64,000 bases of DNA from an uncultured Prevotella sp. Its GTDB lineage: Bacteria > Bacteroidota > Bacteroidia > Bacteroidales > Bacteroidaceae. The notes beneath the pieces were generated by a model. That model worked only from the letters and a program-made list of their open reading frames with translations, was not told where the DNA came from and did no database searches. Positions 34,841 through 43,912 of the stretch are shown piece after piece (the first letter of the stretch is position 1; the number at the start of each line of letters is the position of its first letter). A program made the translations under genes and the position numbers. The stretch covers positions 38,314 through 102,313 of the forward strand of contig CAJOEC010000023.1 in NCBI GenBank assembly GCA_905233425.1. The letters are read 5' to 3'.

Positions 34841-36253
34841 TCACATTGCCTCCTTCACCCTCGCAAACTCTGCCGCCGCCATGATCGCACGCTCCTCATT
34901 GTCCAGCTTCAGGTATTTCCGCAGCATAAGCTCCGTGGAATGGCCAGTGACAGCCATGATGCTCGACAGGGACACACCACGCCTGTAGGCATTCGTGGCA
35001 AACGTCCTACGCGCCGTGTGAGTCTTGATGCACTCATAGAACTTCTTCCGGCTCTTCACTTCCATCACACCGTGACGCTCCGTAATGCCGGACGTTTCCG
35101 TCCATCCCAGCAGATGACCCACTATCTTGATGTGCTTGTTCACCTTCGTGTCGTAAACCTTCGGAACTTTACCGCCGTACTTAGACAAAATCACACGGAC
35201 GCGGGAGTCAAGGGGAAGGTAGATGTCCTTTTCCGTCTTCTTCTGAGTTATCCTGATGTATTCGTTACCGTCACGAAGCACGCAGAACATTCCATCTCCT
35301 ATACGGCTGTAGTCACTGAAACGCTGACCGGTCATGCAGCCAATAAGAAACACATCCTTGGACATTTCAAGGGCTTTGCGGGAGTTCTCCCGCTCAGTGC
35401 TCTCCGTGAGTTCCTGAAGCTCGGCACCATTGAAATGGCGCAGCCTCTCTTTTAACTGTTCATCGTCCGTCGGGTTGAAATCATACATCTCTTGCACACG
35501 CTCCTCTGTCAGGTACACATTGTCAACTTCCACGAAGTCCGCTGAGAAACGCCTGCTCAGAAAATCCGTCGTAGTGGTCAGCTTCATGTCCCTGGCTGCA
35601 TTGAGGAATATCTTCAAGGTCTTCACATGACGGCCAATAGTGTTTGGGGAATATTTCTTCTTGATGAAGAAGCCCTTCCAGTCATCATAGAAGTCAAAGG
35701 TCATGTCGTCAAAGCTTAGCGTCTGGTGAGACCACGCCTCATACTCCTTCAACTTGGCAAGAGTACCTTTCCAGCTCTTGATCGTACCAGCCGACACACA
35801 CTTGGTCCCCTTGCGCTTCAGACGCTCACCGCTCTCGCACTGTCCGATGAACTCGCCTACCCATTCTGTCAGTGTAGGCGAGTGTCTCTCTGCCTTTCGC
35901 TCTTCATGCAACCTTGCCACTTCCTTCAACGCCTCAGAGCGCAGCATCCTTCTCACCACAGCCCTTGCACCGTCAAGTGTCAGCTCGTCCGCCTCATAGA
36001 GTGCGTCCACTGCCTTAAGCACGCTCCAAAGCTTGCTCTTCAGCCCGCCGTCCACCTCAAAGTCAGCCCCCCGGCGGTACGCCTTGGCATAATACCTCAA
36101 ACTTTTGTTGACAAGCTCCCACTGCTCATTGTCAACAGTGACGTCCAGCGCAATGGCATTTTTCAGAGTTGGAGTGGCCAGCCTCAGCGACAGCTTCACC
36201 ATTCCCTCTTTTCCATACTTCCTACCTATAATACTTGCGATCATAATGAACAT
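34841..36253 (-). CDS. int: Tyrosine recombinase (phage integrase)
   Basis: A protein of about 470 residues with an N-terminal arm-binding part, SAM-like core-binding domain (EWVGEFIGQCESGERLK) and C-terminal catalytic domain. Visible catalytic motifs: TGQRFSDY (Arg), HTARRTFATN (His-x-x-Arg), GHSTELMLRKYLKL (His, then Tyr nucleophile). It integrates or excises the phage at an att site. ATG 36253 is chosen since the -7 box TACCTTTG at 36269-36276 lies inside the longer frame. Start 36244 is also possible. A hairpin repeat lies just after the stop. A perfect 20-bp hairpin terminator is at 34726-34770. Confidence 0.9.
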   Translation of the reverse strand: MFIMIASIIGRKYGKEGMVKLSLRLATPTLKNAIALDVTVDNEQWELVNKSLRYYAKAYRRGADFEVDGGLKSKLWSVLKAVDALYEADELTLDGARAVVRRMLRSEALKEVARLHEERKAERHSPTLTEWVGEFIGQCESGERLKRKGTKCVSAGTIKSWKGTLAKLKEYEAWSHQTLSFDDMTFDFYDDWKGFFIKKKYSPNTIGRHVKTLKIFLNAARDMKLTTTTDFLSRRFSADFVEVDNVYLTEERVQEMYDFNPTDDEQLKERLRHFNGAELQELTESTERENSRKALEMSKDVFLIGCMTGQRFSDYSRIGDGMFCVLRDGNEYIRITQKKTEKDIYLPLDSRVRVILSKYGGKVPKVYDTKVNKHIKIVGHLLGWTETSGITERHGVMEVKSRKKFYECIKTHTARRTFATNAYRRGVSLSSIMAVTGHSTELMLRKYLKLDNEERAIMAAAEFARVKEAM

Positions 36254-36268
36254 CTTTGTTACCGCTTG

Positions 36269-36299
36269 CAAAGGTACAAAAACTTTAAAACGTATCAAA
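36269..36299 (-). promoter_or_regulatory. Integrase promoter with direct repeats
   Basis: On the minus strand TACCTTTG (36269-36276) with TTTG about 19 nt upstream. The plus strand at 36288-36311 carries two copies of AACGTATCAAAA that overlap the -33 box, a possible operator. Confidence 0.55.
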
Positions 36300-36458
36300 A
36301 ACGTATCAAAAAAACATTAATCAGCTTAAATAACTTTAACAACACTTCACCGAAGCAAATACATAATCACTTGATTATCACTACATATTTATTGCTTCCA
36401 TATTTATTCATTTTTTCATTTGCAAAACGTGTCGAGGTTCCGTCGGAATCACATCAAG

Positions 36459-36496
36459 AATTGCCAATTACGTTGTATATCAACGAGTTGGCAATT
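36459..36496. repeat. Imperfect inverted repeat near prophage end
   Basis: Nine-bp arms AATTGCCAA and TTGGCAATT, with inner CGTTG and CAACG arms and TATAT loop. Candidate for attachment site or terminator. Confidence 0.45.
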
Positions 36497-36596
36497 TTCG
36501 TTTTTCAGTGTAACACCTTTGTCGCTACATGTTCCTTTTGGAACTCCATGAGTAGACGTAGCCCTCAGGTTAAGGGCGTTAAACCGACCCGAAACA

Positions 36597-36917
36597 TCAG
36601 AGAGCTACCCTGCCGATACCCTGCACGTCGAGTGCCACCTGAACGCCTAACGCACGGAACGCACGCATCATGGAGGCCAGTGTGATGCTCTTGCCGCTCT
36701 CGATGCGACAGACCTGTGCCTTGTGTACTCCCATCTTCTCACCAAGCTGTGCCTGGGTCATAGACTGCGCCTCCCGAGCCTGCTTGATGGCCTCGCCCAC
36801 ATGGTAGGCATGGAGTTCATCAGCCAGCTCTTGTTCGTACTGGTCTCTTTCAGGAGTGCCCACCTTACCGATGTACTTATCTTCCATCTCCTCCAATGTA
36901 TAAAACTTCATTGCCAT
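36597..36917 (-). CDS. higA: HigA-type antitoxin (XRE family)
   Basis: The 106-residue protein has an N-terminal acidic helix region and a helix-turn-helix XRE domain at about 42-90 (IKQAREAQSMTQAQLGEKMG, CRIESGKSITLASM). It would bind and neutralise the upstream toxin and repress their shared promoter. It starts 3 bp after the toxin stop, so the two are translationally coupled in the HigBA order. The toxin-antitoxin pair stabilises the region or acts in stress (family knowledge). Confidence 0.85.
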   Translation of the reverse strand: MAMKFYTLEEMEDKYIGKVGTPERDQYEQELADELHAYHVGEAIKQAREAQSMTQAQLGEKMGVHKAQVCRIESGKSITLASMMRAFRALGVQVALDVQGIGRVAL

Positions 36918-36920
36918 AAC

Positions 36921-37268
36921 TTATTTGTCTTTTGATTCGTAATACTCTTTTCTTATTGCTTCAGCTTTTGCAATCTCGTTTGCGGGAATAGCCCATGTTT
37001 TCTTTACAAGTCCGTGGGTCGCCACTACGAGGCTGTTGGTTTTCTTATCCCAGAATGCAAGCAGCCTGTATTCCATTTCGTCATACTTCGTTCGGAACTC
37101 CCAAATGTCATCGCTGCCGTCAAGTTTCTTGAAAAGGTCAGCATCCATGACACCACCCTTTACTTTACGGACATTGTAGAATATCTTCTTACGAGCCTTA
37201 GGAGTAAGTGTAGAAAGAAATTCATCCACACCCTTCAAAAAGATAACTTCAAATCTGCGTTGTGCCAT
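36921..37268 (-). CDS. higB: HigB/RelE-family toxin
   Basis: The roughly 115-residue protein has the RelE/HigB-type fold signature with LKGVDEFLSTLTPKARKKIF near the N-terminus, then a beta sheet with WEFRTKYDEMEYRLLAFWDK and HGLVKKTWAIP. These toxins cleave mRNA at the ribosome. The start at 37268 (MAQRRFEV) is chosen because the -7 box TACATTTG is at 37287-37294. It forms an operon with the antitoxin. Confidence 0.85.
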   Translation of the reverse strand: MAQRRFEVIFLKGVDEFLSTLTPKARKKIFYNVRKVKGGVMDADLFKKLDGSDDIWEFRTKYDEMEYRLLAFWDKKTNSLVVATHGLVKKTWAIPANEIAKAEAIRKEYYESKDK

Positions 37269-37286
37269 ATCATCTAAATCTTTGTG

Positions 37287-37317
37287 CAAATGTACAAATA
37301 GTTGCAGAAATACGCAA
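37287..37317 (-). promoter_or_regulatory. Promoter of the toxin-antitoxin operon
   Basis: Minus strand: TTG, 20 nt, TACATTTG (37287-37294), fixing the toxin start at 37268. Confidence 0.6.
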
Positions 37318-37381
37318 CAAAAAAGACTGGTTATTTTTCTGACCTTGGCATTATTTAACTATTCGTGCTGAAACATGGAAA

Positions 37382-37422
37382 AAGCCCGGTCATCAGGTTT
37401 AATGCTCCTGACGGCCGGGCTT
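37382..37422 (-). terminator. Terminator after the lysozyme-like gene
   Basis: Arms AAGCCCGGTCATCAGG and CCTGACGGCCGGGCTT form a long stem, with a T-run on the minus strand. Confidence 0.75.
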
Positions 37423-37459
37423 GATTATGGATTCGTCTTTGTATTGGCATCCGCGATGC

Positions 37460-37897
37460 CTACTTCATGCACTGTAGCACTTTCTTGTAATAGCCGTTGG
37501 TTGCTCTGACGCTGTATCGCGGTCCTCCGTTCCACGAGCGTATGGCTTTCTCAACGTCGTTGGCTTTGTTGTGCTGAGACTGAATCAGGAGGAACATCTC
37601 TTTCGACTTGGCCTCGCTGTATCTGTCGGCCATGCTGTAGCGCTTCTTCAGCCCGCGCTCCTTCAAGATGTTGTTACATTCCTTCACGCAGATAGGAGTT
37701 ATCTGCATCACGCCTACTGAGTTCCCACTCACGGCATTAGGATTTCCTCCGCTCTCTACCTCGATGATGGCCTCCATCACGGCCGACCAGTCATAAGGCT
37801 CTGAACTTGCGTTTCCATTTTTGGCTGCCCCAGAGCTAAGGGGCATCAGGGTAAGAATCGACAAGCTCAGACATAGTTTCTTCACTAATCTTTTCAT
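37460..37897 (-). CDS. Secreted lysozyme-like/lytic transglycosylase (SLT-type)
   Basis: The 145-residue protein has a signal peptide (KKLCLSLSILTLMPLSSGAA) and a transglycosylase core: IIEVESGGNPNAVS with the catalytic Glu, GVMQITP, and AIRSWNGGPRYS near the C-terminus. It cleaves peptidoglycan glycan strands. Start 37897 lies just downstream of a TACCTTTG box (37997-38004). It sits by the prophage border and could be the phage endolysin or a chromosomal gene; no other lysis gene was seen in the prophage. A terminator follows. Confidence 0.8.
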   Translation of the reverse strand: MKRLVKKLCLSLSILTLMPLSSGAAKNGNASSEPYDWSAVMEAIIEVESGGNPNAVSGNSVGVMQITPICVKECNNILKERGLKKRYSMADRYSEAKSKEMFLLIQSQHNKANDVEKAIRSWNGGPRYSVRATNGYYKKVLQCMK

Positions 37898-37996
37898 ATA
37901 CTCTTTTATTTTAGGGCTTTGCCAAGGCCCACGTTTTGTACAGTCTGCGGCATCGGTTCTCGTCGCGAGAAATTTGGCGATGCCTAAAATCGGGTG

Positions 37997-38004
37997 CAAA
38001 GGTA
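37997..38004 (-). promoter_or_regulatory. -7 box of the lysozyme-like gene
   Basis: Minus strand TACCTTTG, about 100 bp before the start at 37897. Confidence 0.45.
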
Positions 38005-38097
38005 CGACGAAAAGGGCAATTACGCAGTATAAACATTCGCTTTTGTGCGCACACAGCCAGATTTTGTTGATTTTTGTCAAATATATATGCAAAATTA

Positions 38098-38129
38098 TTT
38101 GGCCATGAGCAAATAAAGTCGTAACTTTG
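38098..38129 (+). promoter_or_regulatory. Promoter of pectin methylesterase/GH127 operon
   Basis: TTTG, 20 nt, TAACTTTG (38122-38129), 26 bp before the start. Confidence 0.65.
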
Positions 38130-38155
38130 CAACTCACAACTTATTGATTAAATGT

Positions 38156-39139
38156 ATGAAAACCCAACTCCTTTTAGCCCTGCTCTTTTTCATCGTCCCC
38201 CTCGCTGCCGGTGCAGCCGACAAGCATGACAATCCAGACACCATCGTCGTGGCACGCGATGGAACAGGCGAGTTCCGCACCATCGACGAGGCCATCGAGG
38301 TGTGCCGCGCCTTCATGGACTACCACAAGGTGATCTTCGTGAAGCGAGGCACCTACAAAGAGAAGCTCATCATCCCACAATGGCTGCAGAACATCGAGAT
38401 CTGCGGCGAGGACCGCGACAACACAATCATCACCTACGACGACCATGCCAACATAAAGACACAGGAGCGGCCAAAGGGCATGGGCACCTTCCGCACATAC
38501 ACGCTGAGAATTGACGCCAACGACATCACGCTGAAGAACCTGACCATCGAGAACAATGCCGCACGACTGGGGCAGGCCGTAGCGCTACACACACAGGGTG
38601 ACCGGCTGAAGTTCATCAACTGCCGATTCTTAGGCAACCAGGACACCATCTATACCGGCATGGCCAACACCAGGCTGCTTTTCACCAATTGCTACATAGA
38701 GGGCACTACCGACTTCATCTTCGGCCCTTCTACGGTGTGGTTTGAGAAATGCCATATCCACTGCAAGGCCAACAGCTATATCACAGCTGCATCGACACCA
38801 CAGGACGTGGCTTTCGGCTATGTCTTCAACGAGTGTACCGTCACCGCCGCCCCCGATGTTGACAAAGTCTACCTTGGCCGTCCGTGGCGCGACTACGGCT
38901 ACACGCTCTTCATGCACTGCACGCTGCCCCGGCAAATACGCCCCGAAGGCTGGCACCACTGGCAGGAAGAGCGTGAGAATACCGCACGCTACATGGAGTT
39001 TGAGAATAGCGGCGAAGGGGCCGCCACAGACAAGCGCGTAGGCTGGAGCCGACAGCTGACGCCACAAGAGGCAAAAAGTGTCACCCTGAAGAACGTCATG
39101 GGAGGACAACTGCAACAATTCATCACCGACGTTCCATGA
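38156..39139 (+). CDS. Pectin methylesterase (CE8)
   Basis: The 327-residue secreted enzyme (N-terminal signal peptide) removes methyl esters from pectin. The family motifs are visible: QAVALHTQGD, GNQDT and TDFIFG (catalytic Asp residues) and YLGRPWRDYG (Arg), on a right-handed beta-helix. Start ATG 38156 is preferred to the upstream TTG. A TTTG-N20-TAACTTTG promoter (38098-38129) lies just before it. It is followed 24 bp later by a GH127 gene, so the two work on plant cell-wall pectin and its arabinan side chains. Confidence 0.9.
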   Translation: MKTQLLLALLFFIVPLAAGAADKHDNPDTIVVARDGTGEFRTIDEAIEVCRAFMDYHKVIFVKRGTYKEKLIIPQWLQNIEICGEDRDNTIITYDDHANIKTQERPKGMGTFRTYTLRIDANDITLKNLTIENNAARLGQAVALHTQGDRLKFINCRFLGNQDTIYTGMANTRLLFTNCYIEGTTDFIFGPSTVWFEKCHIHCKANSYITAASTPQDVAFGYVFNECTVTAAPDVDKVYLGRPWRDYGYTLFMHCTLPRQIRPEGWHHWQEERENTARYMEFENSGEGAATDKRVGWSRQLTPQEAKSVTLKNVMGGQLQQFITDVP

Positions 39140-39163
39140 TATTTTCCAAAACAAATCAACAAC

Positions 39164-41731
39164 ATGAGAAAACCTGCCCTGACTTTATCATTCTTCATCT
39201 ATCATCTATTTATTGTAGCGCAATCAGGCTACCCCATCACCCCTGTGCCATTCACTGCCGTAAAGGTTGCCCCAGGCACGTTCTGGGGACAACGCCTCGA
39301 GGCCAGCCGCAACGTCACCATTCCCCTTGCCTTCTCGAAATGCGAGAGCGAAGGCCGATACAAGAACTTTGAGAACGCCGCCGCACATTTAGCCGACCCA
39401 TCGAAGGTGTTCAAGGTGAACGGCGTGGGATTCTCATTCGACGACACCGACCCCTACAAAACCCTCGAGGGCGCAGCCTACCTCTTGAGCAGTAAGGATC
39501 TGTGGAGCAAAGGAGGCAAAACAGAGATGACTACCCAACTCCACAAATTCCCAACTCCACAACATCTTGAACATTACTGCGACTCCGTCATCGACATCAT
39601 CGGCCGTGCACAGGAACCCGACGGTTACCTCTATACTGCACGCACGCAGAACCCCGCCGACCCGCACCACTGGGCTGGCCCCACACGCTGGGTGAAAGAG
39701 GAAGACCTCTCCCACGAGCTGTATAACCTCGGTCATCTTATTGAGGGCGCCGTGGCCTACTGGCAGGCCACTGGCAAGCGCAAGATCCTCGACATAGCCT
39801 GCCGCTACGCCGATGTCGCGTGCAGGGAGGTAGGCCCCAATCCCGGACAGATGTGTGTCGTTCCCGGCCATCAGATTGCCGAGATGGCAATGGCCCGCCT
39901 CTACTTGGCCACTGGCGAGAAGCGATACCTTGACTTTGCCAAGTTCCTGCTCGACTATCGCGGCAAGACGCAGATAAAGAACGAATACTCGCAAAGCCAC
40001 AAGCCCGTTGTGGAGCAGGACGAGGCCGTGGGCCATGCCGTCCGCGCCGCCTATATGTATGCCGGCATGGCCGACGTGGCGGCACTCACCGGCGACACGG
40101 CCTACATCAATGCCATCGACCGCATCTGGGAAAACATTGTCAGCAAGAAGCTCTATATCACCGGCGGAATAGGAGCCACAGCTTCAGGCGAGGCCTTCGG
40201 CAAGAACTACGAGCTGCCCAATATGAGCGCATACTGCGAGACATGCGCCGCCATAGGCAATGTCTACGTCAACTACCGCCTGTTCCTGCTCCACGGCGAG
40301 GCGAAATACTACGATGTATTGGAGCGCACCCTCTACAACGGGCTTATCAGCGGCGTCTCGCTACAGGGCGACGGATTCTTCTACCCCAACCCCTTGGAGT
40401 CCATGGGGCAGCACCAGCGACAGGCATGGTTCGGCTGTGCCTGCTGTCCGAGCAACATCTGTCGCTTCATCCCCTCGGTGCCAGGATATGTCTATGCGGT
40501 AAAGGGAGTGAAAGGGAATGAAAGGGACGATAGTCCTGCCGTTTACGTCAACCTTTTCCTGTCGAACACCGCGACACTAAATGTCGGAGGCAAGAAAGTG
40601 ACGCTGACACAGAAGACCGACTACCCATGGGACGGCGAGACCGTGCTGACAATCGACAAATACAGCGGTGGCACATTCAACCTGAAAATACGCATCCCAG
40701 GATGGCTTCGAAACAAGCCGGTGCCAAGCGACCTTTATCAGTACACCGACAAAAAACGGTTAGGCTACAGCTTCATTGTCAACGGCATCAACGTGCCGCT
40801 GCTCGTCGACCCTGACGGCTATATCAATATTGAACGCAAATGGAAGAAGGGCGACGAGGTAGTCATCGACTTTGAAATGGAACCCCGCACGGTGCGTGCA
40901 AACAACAAGGTCACTGCCGACCGCGGTATGGTTGCCTTCGAGCGCGGCCCACTCGTCTATTGTGCGGAGCATCCCGACAACCAGTTCGACATCTTCTCCG
41001 TGCTCGTCAATCAGGAACCCACCATCAAGACAGTAGGAGGTGCGGCATTCCTGCCGCACGACAGCCGCCAATCCACAAGAAACTATTCACTAACAAAACT
41101 CGTCACCGACGCCCAGACCCTCAGCTTCGACAAGCAGGGCAGACTCACCGTGGAAAACCAGACGCTCACACTCATACCCTATTACGCCTGGTGCCATCGC
41201 GGCAGTGGCAAGATGCGTGTGTGGCTTCCACAAGACCTCAACGCCACAACGCCCTCACAGCCCGCCACTCTTGCTTCCGAGAGCAAGGTCACGTCGTCAT
41301 GCCCCATTCCTGCCTTGTCGAGCGTTAACGACCAGCTGATACCGAAGAGCGAGGACGACCGTTCGATACCCTACACCCACTGGTGGCCCAAAAAGGGCAC
41401 CACTGAATGGATAGGCTATGAGTTCCCCCATGAGTCTACTGTGCAGAGCTGTACAGTCTACTGGTTCGACGATGGCCCTTGGGGTGGCTGCCGAGTGCCA
41501 AAGTCATGGCGCATCCTCTATCAGGCTGCCACTGGAGCCGATGCCTCTGAGCAAGAGGGAGCCCTCCCACAGGAGCAATGGCTCCCCGTCGATGCCGCCT
41601 ATGGCTATCCATCTATAAAGGGAGTGCCGTGTACAGTAGATTTCAGCCCAGTAAAGACCAAAGCCCTGCGACTCGAAGTGACACTGCCCGACGACAATTC
41701 GGCAGGTTTGTTCGAGTGGATAGTAAGATAG
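39164..41731 (+). CDS. GH127-family beta-L-arabinofuranosidase
   Basis: The 855-residue protein has a signal peptide, an (alpha/alpha)6 barrel and family GH127 (formerly DUF1680) signatures. The zinc/catalytic cluster is seen in YCETCAAIG (Glu and Cys) and WFGCACCPSN (Cys residues). It would release terminal beta-L-arabinofuranose from arabinans. The C-terminal part (about 715-855) is a beta-sandwich with TVYWFDDGPWGGCRVPKSW, similar to F5/8-type C modules. It is in one operon with the pectin methylesterase. Confidence 0.88.
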   Translation: MRKPALTLSFFIYHLFIVAQSGYPITPVPFTAVKVAPGTFWGQRLEASRNVTIPLAFSKCESEGRYKNFENAAAHLADPSKVFKVNGVGFSFDDTDPYKTLEGAAYLLSSKDLWSKGGKTEMTTQLHKFPTPQHLEHYCDSVIDIIGRAQEPDGYLYTARTQNPADPHHWAGPTRWVKEEDLSHELYNLGHLIEGAVAYWQATGKRKILDIACRYADVACREVGPNPGQMCVVPGHQIAEMAMARLYLATGEKRYLDFAKFLLDYRGKTQIKNEYSQSHKPVVEQDEAVGHAVRAAYMYAGMADVAALTGDTAYINAIDRIWENIVSKKLYITGGIGATASGEAFGKNYELPNMSAYCETCAAIGNVYVNYRLFLLHGEAKYYDVLERTLYNGLISGVSLQGDGFFYPNPLESMGQHQRQAWFGCACCPSNICRFIPSVPGYVYAVKGVKGNERDDSPAVYVNLFLSNTATLNVGGKKVTLTQKTDYPWDGETVLTIDKYSGGTFNLKIRIPGWLRNKPVPSDLYQYTDKKRLGYSFIVNGINVPLLVDPDGYINIERKWKKGDEVVIDFEMEPRTVRANNKVTADRGMVAFERGPLVYCAEHPDNQFDIFSVLVNQEPTIKTVGGAAFLPHDSRQSTRNYSLTKLVTDAQTLSFDKQGRLTVENQTLTLIPYYAWCHRGSGKMRVWLPQDLNATTPSQPATLASESKVTSSCPIPALSSVNDQLIPKSEDDRSIPYTHWWPKKGTTEWIGYEFPHESTVQSCTVYWFDDGPWGGCRVPKSWRILYQAATGADASEQEGALPQEQWLPVDAAYGYPSIKGVPCTVDFSPVKTKALRLEVTLPDDNSAGLFEWIVR

Positions 41732-41747
41732 CCGCAAAAATGGCGAC

Positions 41748-41785
41748 ACTCCCCCTTCACTCCCCCCTTCACTCCCCCTTCACTC
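41748..41785 (+). repeat. Short tandem repeat before tadA
   Basis: Three 12-13-bp units of the type ACTCCCCCTTC directly upstream of the tadA start codon. Confidence 0.7.
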
Positions 41786-41787
41786 CA

Positions 41788-42231
41788 ATGATTAAAACCG
41801 ACGAACAATACATGCGACTGGCCCTACAAGAGGCCCGTCAGGCTCTGGCGAAGGGCGAGGTGCCCATCGGAGCCGTCGTGGTGTGCAAGAGCCACGTCAT
41901 TGCCCGTGCCCACAACCTCACCGAGACACTCACCGACGTCACCGCCCACGCCGAGATGCAGGCGGTGACCATGGCCGCAAGCCAATTGGGCGGCAAGTAC
42001 CTGACCGACTGCACTCTTTACGTCACCGTGGAGCCGTGCGTGATGTGCGCCGGAGCATTAGGATGGGCACAAATCCCACGAATAGTCTACGGCTGCCGCG
42101 ACGAGAAACGTGGTTACCAGCAATATGCCCCAAAGGCGCTCCACCCCAAGGCAAGCGTTACAAGTGGTGTACTCGAAGATGAGTGCCGACAGCTGATGCA
42201 GGAGTTCTTCAAGGCAAAGCGACAGCAATAG
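41788..42231 (+). CDS. tadA: tRNA-specific adenosine deaminase
   Basis: The 147-residue cytidine-deaminase-fold enzyme converts adenosine-34 to inosine in tRNA-Arg. The zinc motifs HAE (AHAEMQAV) and PCVMC (EPCVMCAG) are present. ATG 41788 is chosen since upstream codons belong to the short tandem repeat at 41748-41785. It sits 56 bp after GH127 without a recognised terminator. Confidence 0.92.
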   Translation: MIKTDEQYMRLALQEARQALAKGEVPIGAVVVCKSHVIARAHNLTETLTDVTAHAEMQAVTMAASQLGGKYLTDCTLYVTVEPCVMCAGALGWAQIPRIVYGCRDEKRGYQQYAPKALHPKASVTSGVLEDECRQLMQEFFKAKRQQ

Positions 42232-42303
42232 ACATAGCCGAAGACAAACGGCCAGTTTACTTATTTTAACATTGCGTTGGATTTCTGTTAGTTATTTTTT
42301 TAG

Positions 42304-42311
42304 TACCTTTG
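42304..42311 (+). promoter_or_regulatory. -7 box of the PurF-like gene
   Basis: TACCTTTG 62 bp before the start codon, with a family D palindrome (42330-42352) in the leader. Confidence 0.5.
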
Positions 42312-42329
42312 CCGCCGAAAACAGCGAAA

Positions 42330-42352
42330 GTGCCCGCCGCGTCAGCGTCGGG
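42330..42352. repeat. Family D palindrome (chromosome)
   Basis: GTGCCCGCCGCGTCAGCGTC, decayed stem, in the leader of the PurF-like gene. Confidence 0.6.
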
Positions 42353-42373
42353 TTGTAAAAAAACAGCATAGAC

Positions 42374-43846
42374 ATGGGAGGATTTTTTGGAACCATCTCT
42401 ACACGGGACTGCGTAAACGACTTGTTTTACGGCACCGACTACAATTCACATCTTGGCACGCGCCGTGCCGGTCTTGTAACATTCGACAGCGAGCACGGGT
42501 TCAGCCGTAGCATCCACTCCTTGGAGCGCGACTATTTCCGCTCGAAATTCGAGGACGAGCTGAAGGACTTTACCGGTCATCAGGGACTGGGCGTCATCAG
42601 CGACACCGACCCGCAGCCCATCATCATCAACTCCCACTTGGGACGTTACGCCGTCGTCACAGTGGCGAAAATCAACAACCTGCGCGAGATTGCCGACGAA
42701 CTCCTCGCTCTGCGCATGCACCTCAGCGAGCAGAGCGCCAACAACCTGAACCAGACAGAGGTCGTCGCACTTCTCATCAACATGGGCAACACCTTCGTCG
42801 ACGGCATCAACTTGGTCTACCAGAAGATCAAAGGGTCGTGCTCCATGCTCATTCTCACCGAGGACGGGATTATCGCCGCACGCGACTTTCTGGGGCGCAC
42901 GCCCATCGTGATAGGAAAGAAGGAGATACATCGTCTGTCGCCCATCGGCACCGACGAGTTCATACAGGCCTACGCCGTGAGCAGCGAGACCACCAGCTTC
43001 CCCAACCTCGACTACAAAGTGGTGCGCGACGTCGGTCCCGGCGAGATTGTCCGCCTTTGGGCCGACCGCATGGAGGTGCTCCAGCCGGCATTCAAGCGGT
43101 GCCAGATATGCTCCTTCCTCTGGGTCTACTACGGGTTCCCCGCCAGTACCTACGAAGGGATCAACGTCGAGCACGTGCGAGAGCGCAACGGCGAGATGCT
43201 GGGCAGGAAAGACGATGTAGAGGCCGACCTCGTCTGCGGCATCCCCGACTCGGGTGTCGGCATGGCGCTGGGTTATGCCAACGGAAAGAAGATTCCCTAT
43301 AAGCGGGCCGTACTGAAATACACACCCACATGGCCACGCTCGTTCACCCCCGGCAACCAGAGTCGCCGCTCGCTTGTGGCGAAGATGAAGCTCATTCCCA
43401 ACGGCGACCTGCTGAGCGGCCAGCGCGTGGTATTCTGCGACGACTCCATCGTGAGAGGCACACAGCTGCGCGACAACGTGCGAGAGTTTTTCGAGAACGG
43501 GGCCAAGGAGGTGCATGTGCGCATCTCGTGCCCGCCACTGGTCTACGGTTGTCCGTTCATCGGCTTCACCGCGTCGAAGAGCGACATGGAACTGATAACG
43601 CGACAGATAATCCGCGACTTCGAGGGCGATGACAAGACCAATCTCGACAAGTATGCCAAAACTGGGTCGCCCGAATATGAGCGCATGGTCAGCGAGATAG
43701 CCCGCCGTCTGGGTCTCAGCAGCCTGCGTTTCGCCCACCTCGAAGACCTCATAGAGTCGATAGGACTGCCCAAGGAGCACGTCTGCACCCACTGCTTCGA
43801 CGGCTCTTCCTACGACCACCAGCCCACCGGCGACTTCTTCGGATAA
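42374..43846 (+). CDS. PurF-like amidophosphoribosyltransferase without the catalytic cysteine
   Basis: The 490-residue protein has the Ntn-type glutaminase domain followed by a phosphoribosyltransferase domain. The PRPP motif VVFCDDSIVRGT is intact, and the Fe-S-type cysteines look kept (CQIC, ISCPPLVYGC, HVCTHCFDG). However, residue 2 is Gly (MGGFFGT), where PurF has the nucleophilic Cys (MCG). Glutamine hydrolysis by Cys is thus unlikely. Such PurF-like proteins exist in Bacteroidales (knowledge). It may use ammonia or act in another pathway. A promoter is at 42304 and a terminator at 43867-43912. Confidence 0.85.
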   Translation: MGGFFGTISTRDCVNDLFYGTDYNSHLGTRRAGLVTFDSEHGFSRSIHSLERDYFRSKFEDELKDFTGHQGLGVISDTDPQPIIINSHLGRYAVVTVAKINNLREIADELLALRMHLSEQSANNLNQTEVVALLINMGNTFVDGINLVYQKIKGSCSMLILTEDGIIAARDFLGRTPIVIGKKEIHRLSPIGTDEFIQAYAVSSETTSFPNLDYKVVRDVGPGEIVRLWADRMEVLQPAFKRCQICSFLWVYYGFPASTYEGINVEHVRERNGEMLGRKDDVEADLVCGIPDSGVGMALGYANGKKIPYKRAVLKYTPTWPRSFTPGNQSRRSLVAKMKLIPNGDLLSGQRVVFCDDSIVRGTQLRDNVREFFENGAKEVHVRISCPPLVYGCPFIGFTASKSDMELITRQIIRDFEGDDKTNLDKYAKTGSPEYERMVSEIARRLGLSSLRFAHLEDLIESIGLPKEHVCTHCFDGSSYDHQPTGDFFG

Positions 43847-43866
43847 AGCCGCAAAACGTGTTAGAG

Positions 43867-43912
43867 ACCCCGCCCTTTCGTCACGGAAATGTGCGGGGTT
43901 TCTTGTTTTTTC
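43867..43912 (+). terminator. Terminator after the PurF-like gene
   Basis: ACCCCGC and GCGGGGT arms (7 bp), followed by a T-rich tail. The loop holds the first unit of the repeats that lead to ATPase 1. Confidence 0.7.

Larger units (their letters stand above)
36254..36596. other. Border region between integrase and toxin-antitoxin genes
   Basis: AT-rich, with no ORF supported. It holds the integrase promoter, the direct repeats, and an imperfect hairpin at 36459-36496 (AATTGCCAA...TTGGCAATT arms) that could be a terminator or part of the attachment site. The att core cannot be identified because the other prophage end is outside the window. Confidence 0.4.

Noticed and set aside
36421..36500. 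tRNA gene as phage attachment site
   Set aside because: A stretch with GAGGTTCCGTCGGAATC looks faintly like a T-arm, but no acceptor or anticodon stem can be built.
42446..43819. 457-residue minus-strand ORF
   Set aside because: Antisense shadow of the PurF-like gene, which has clear family motifs.
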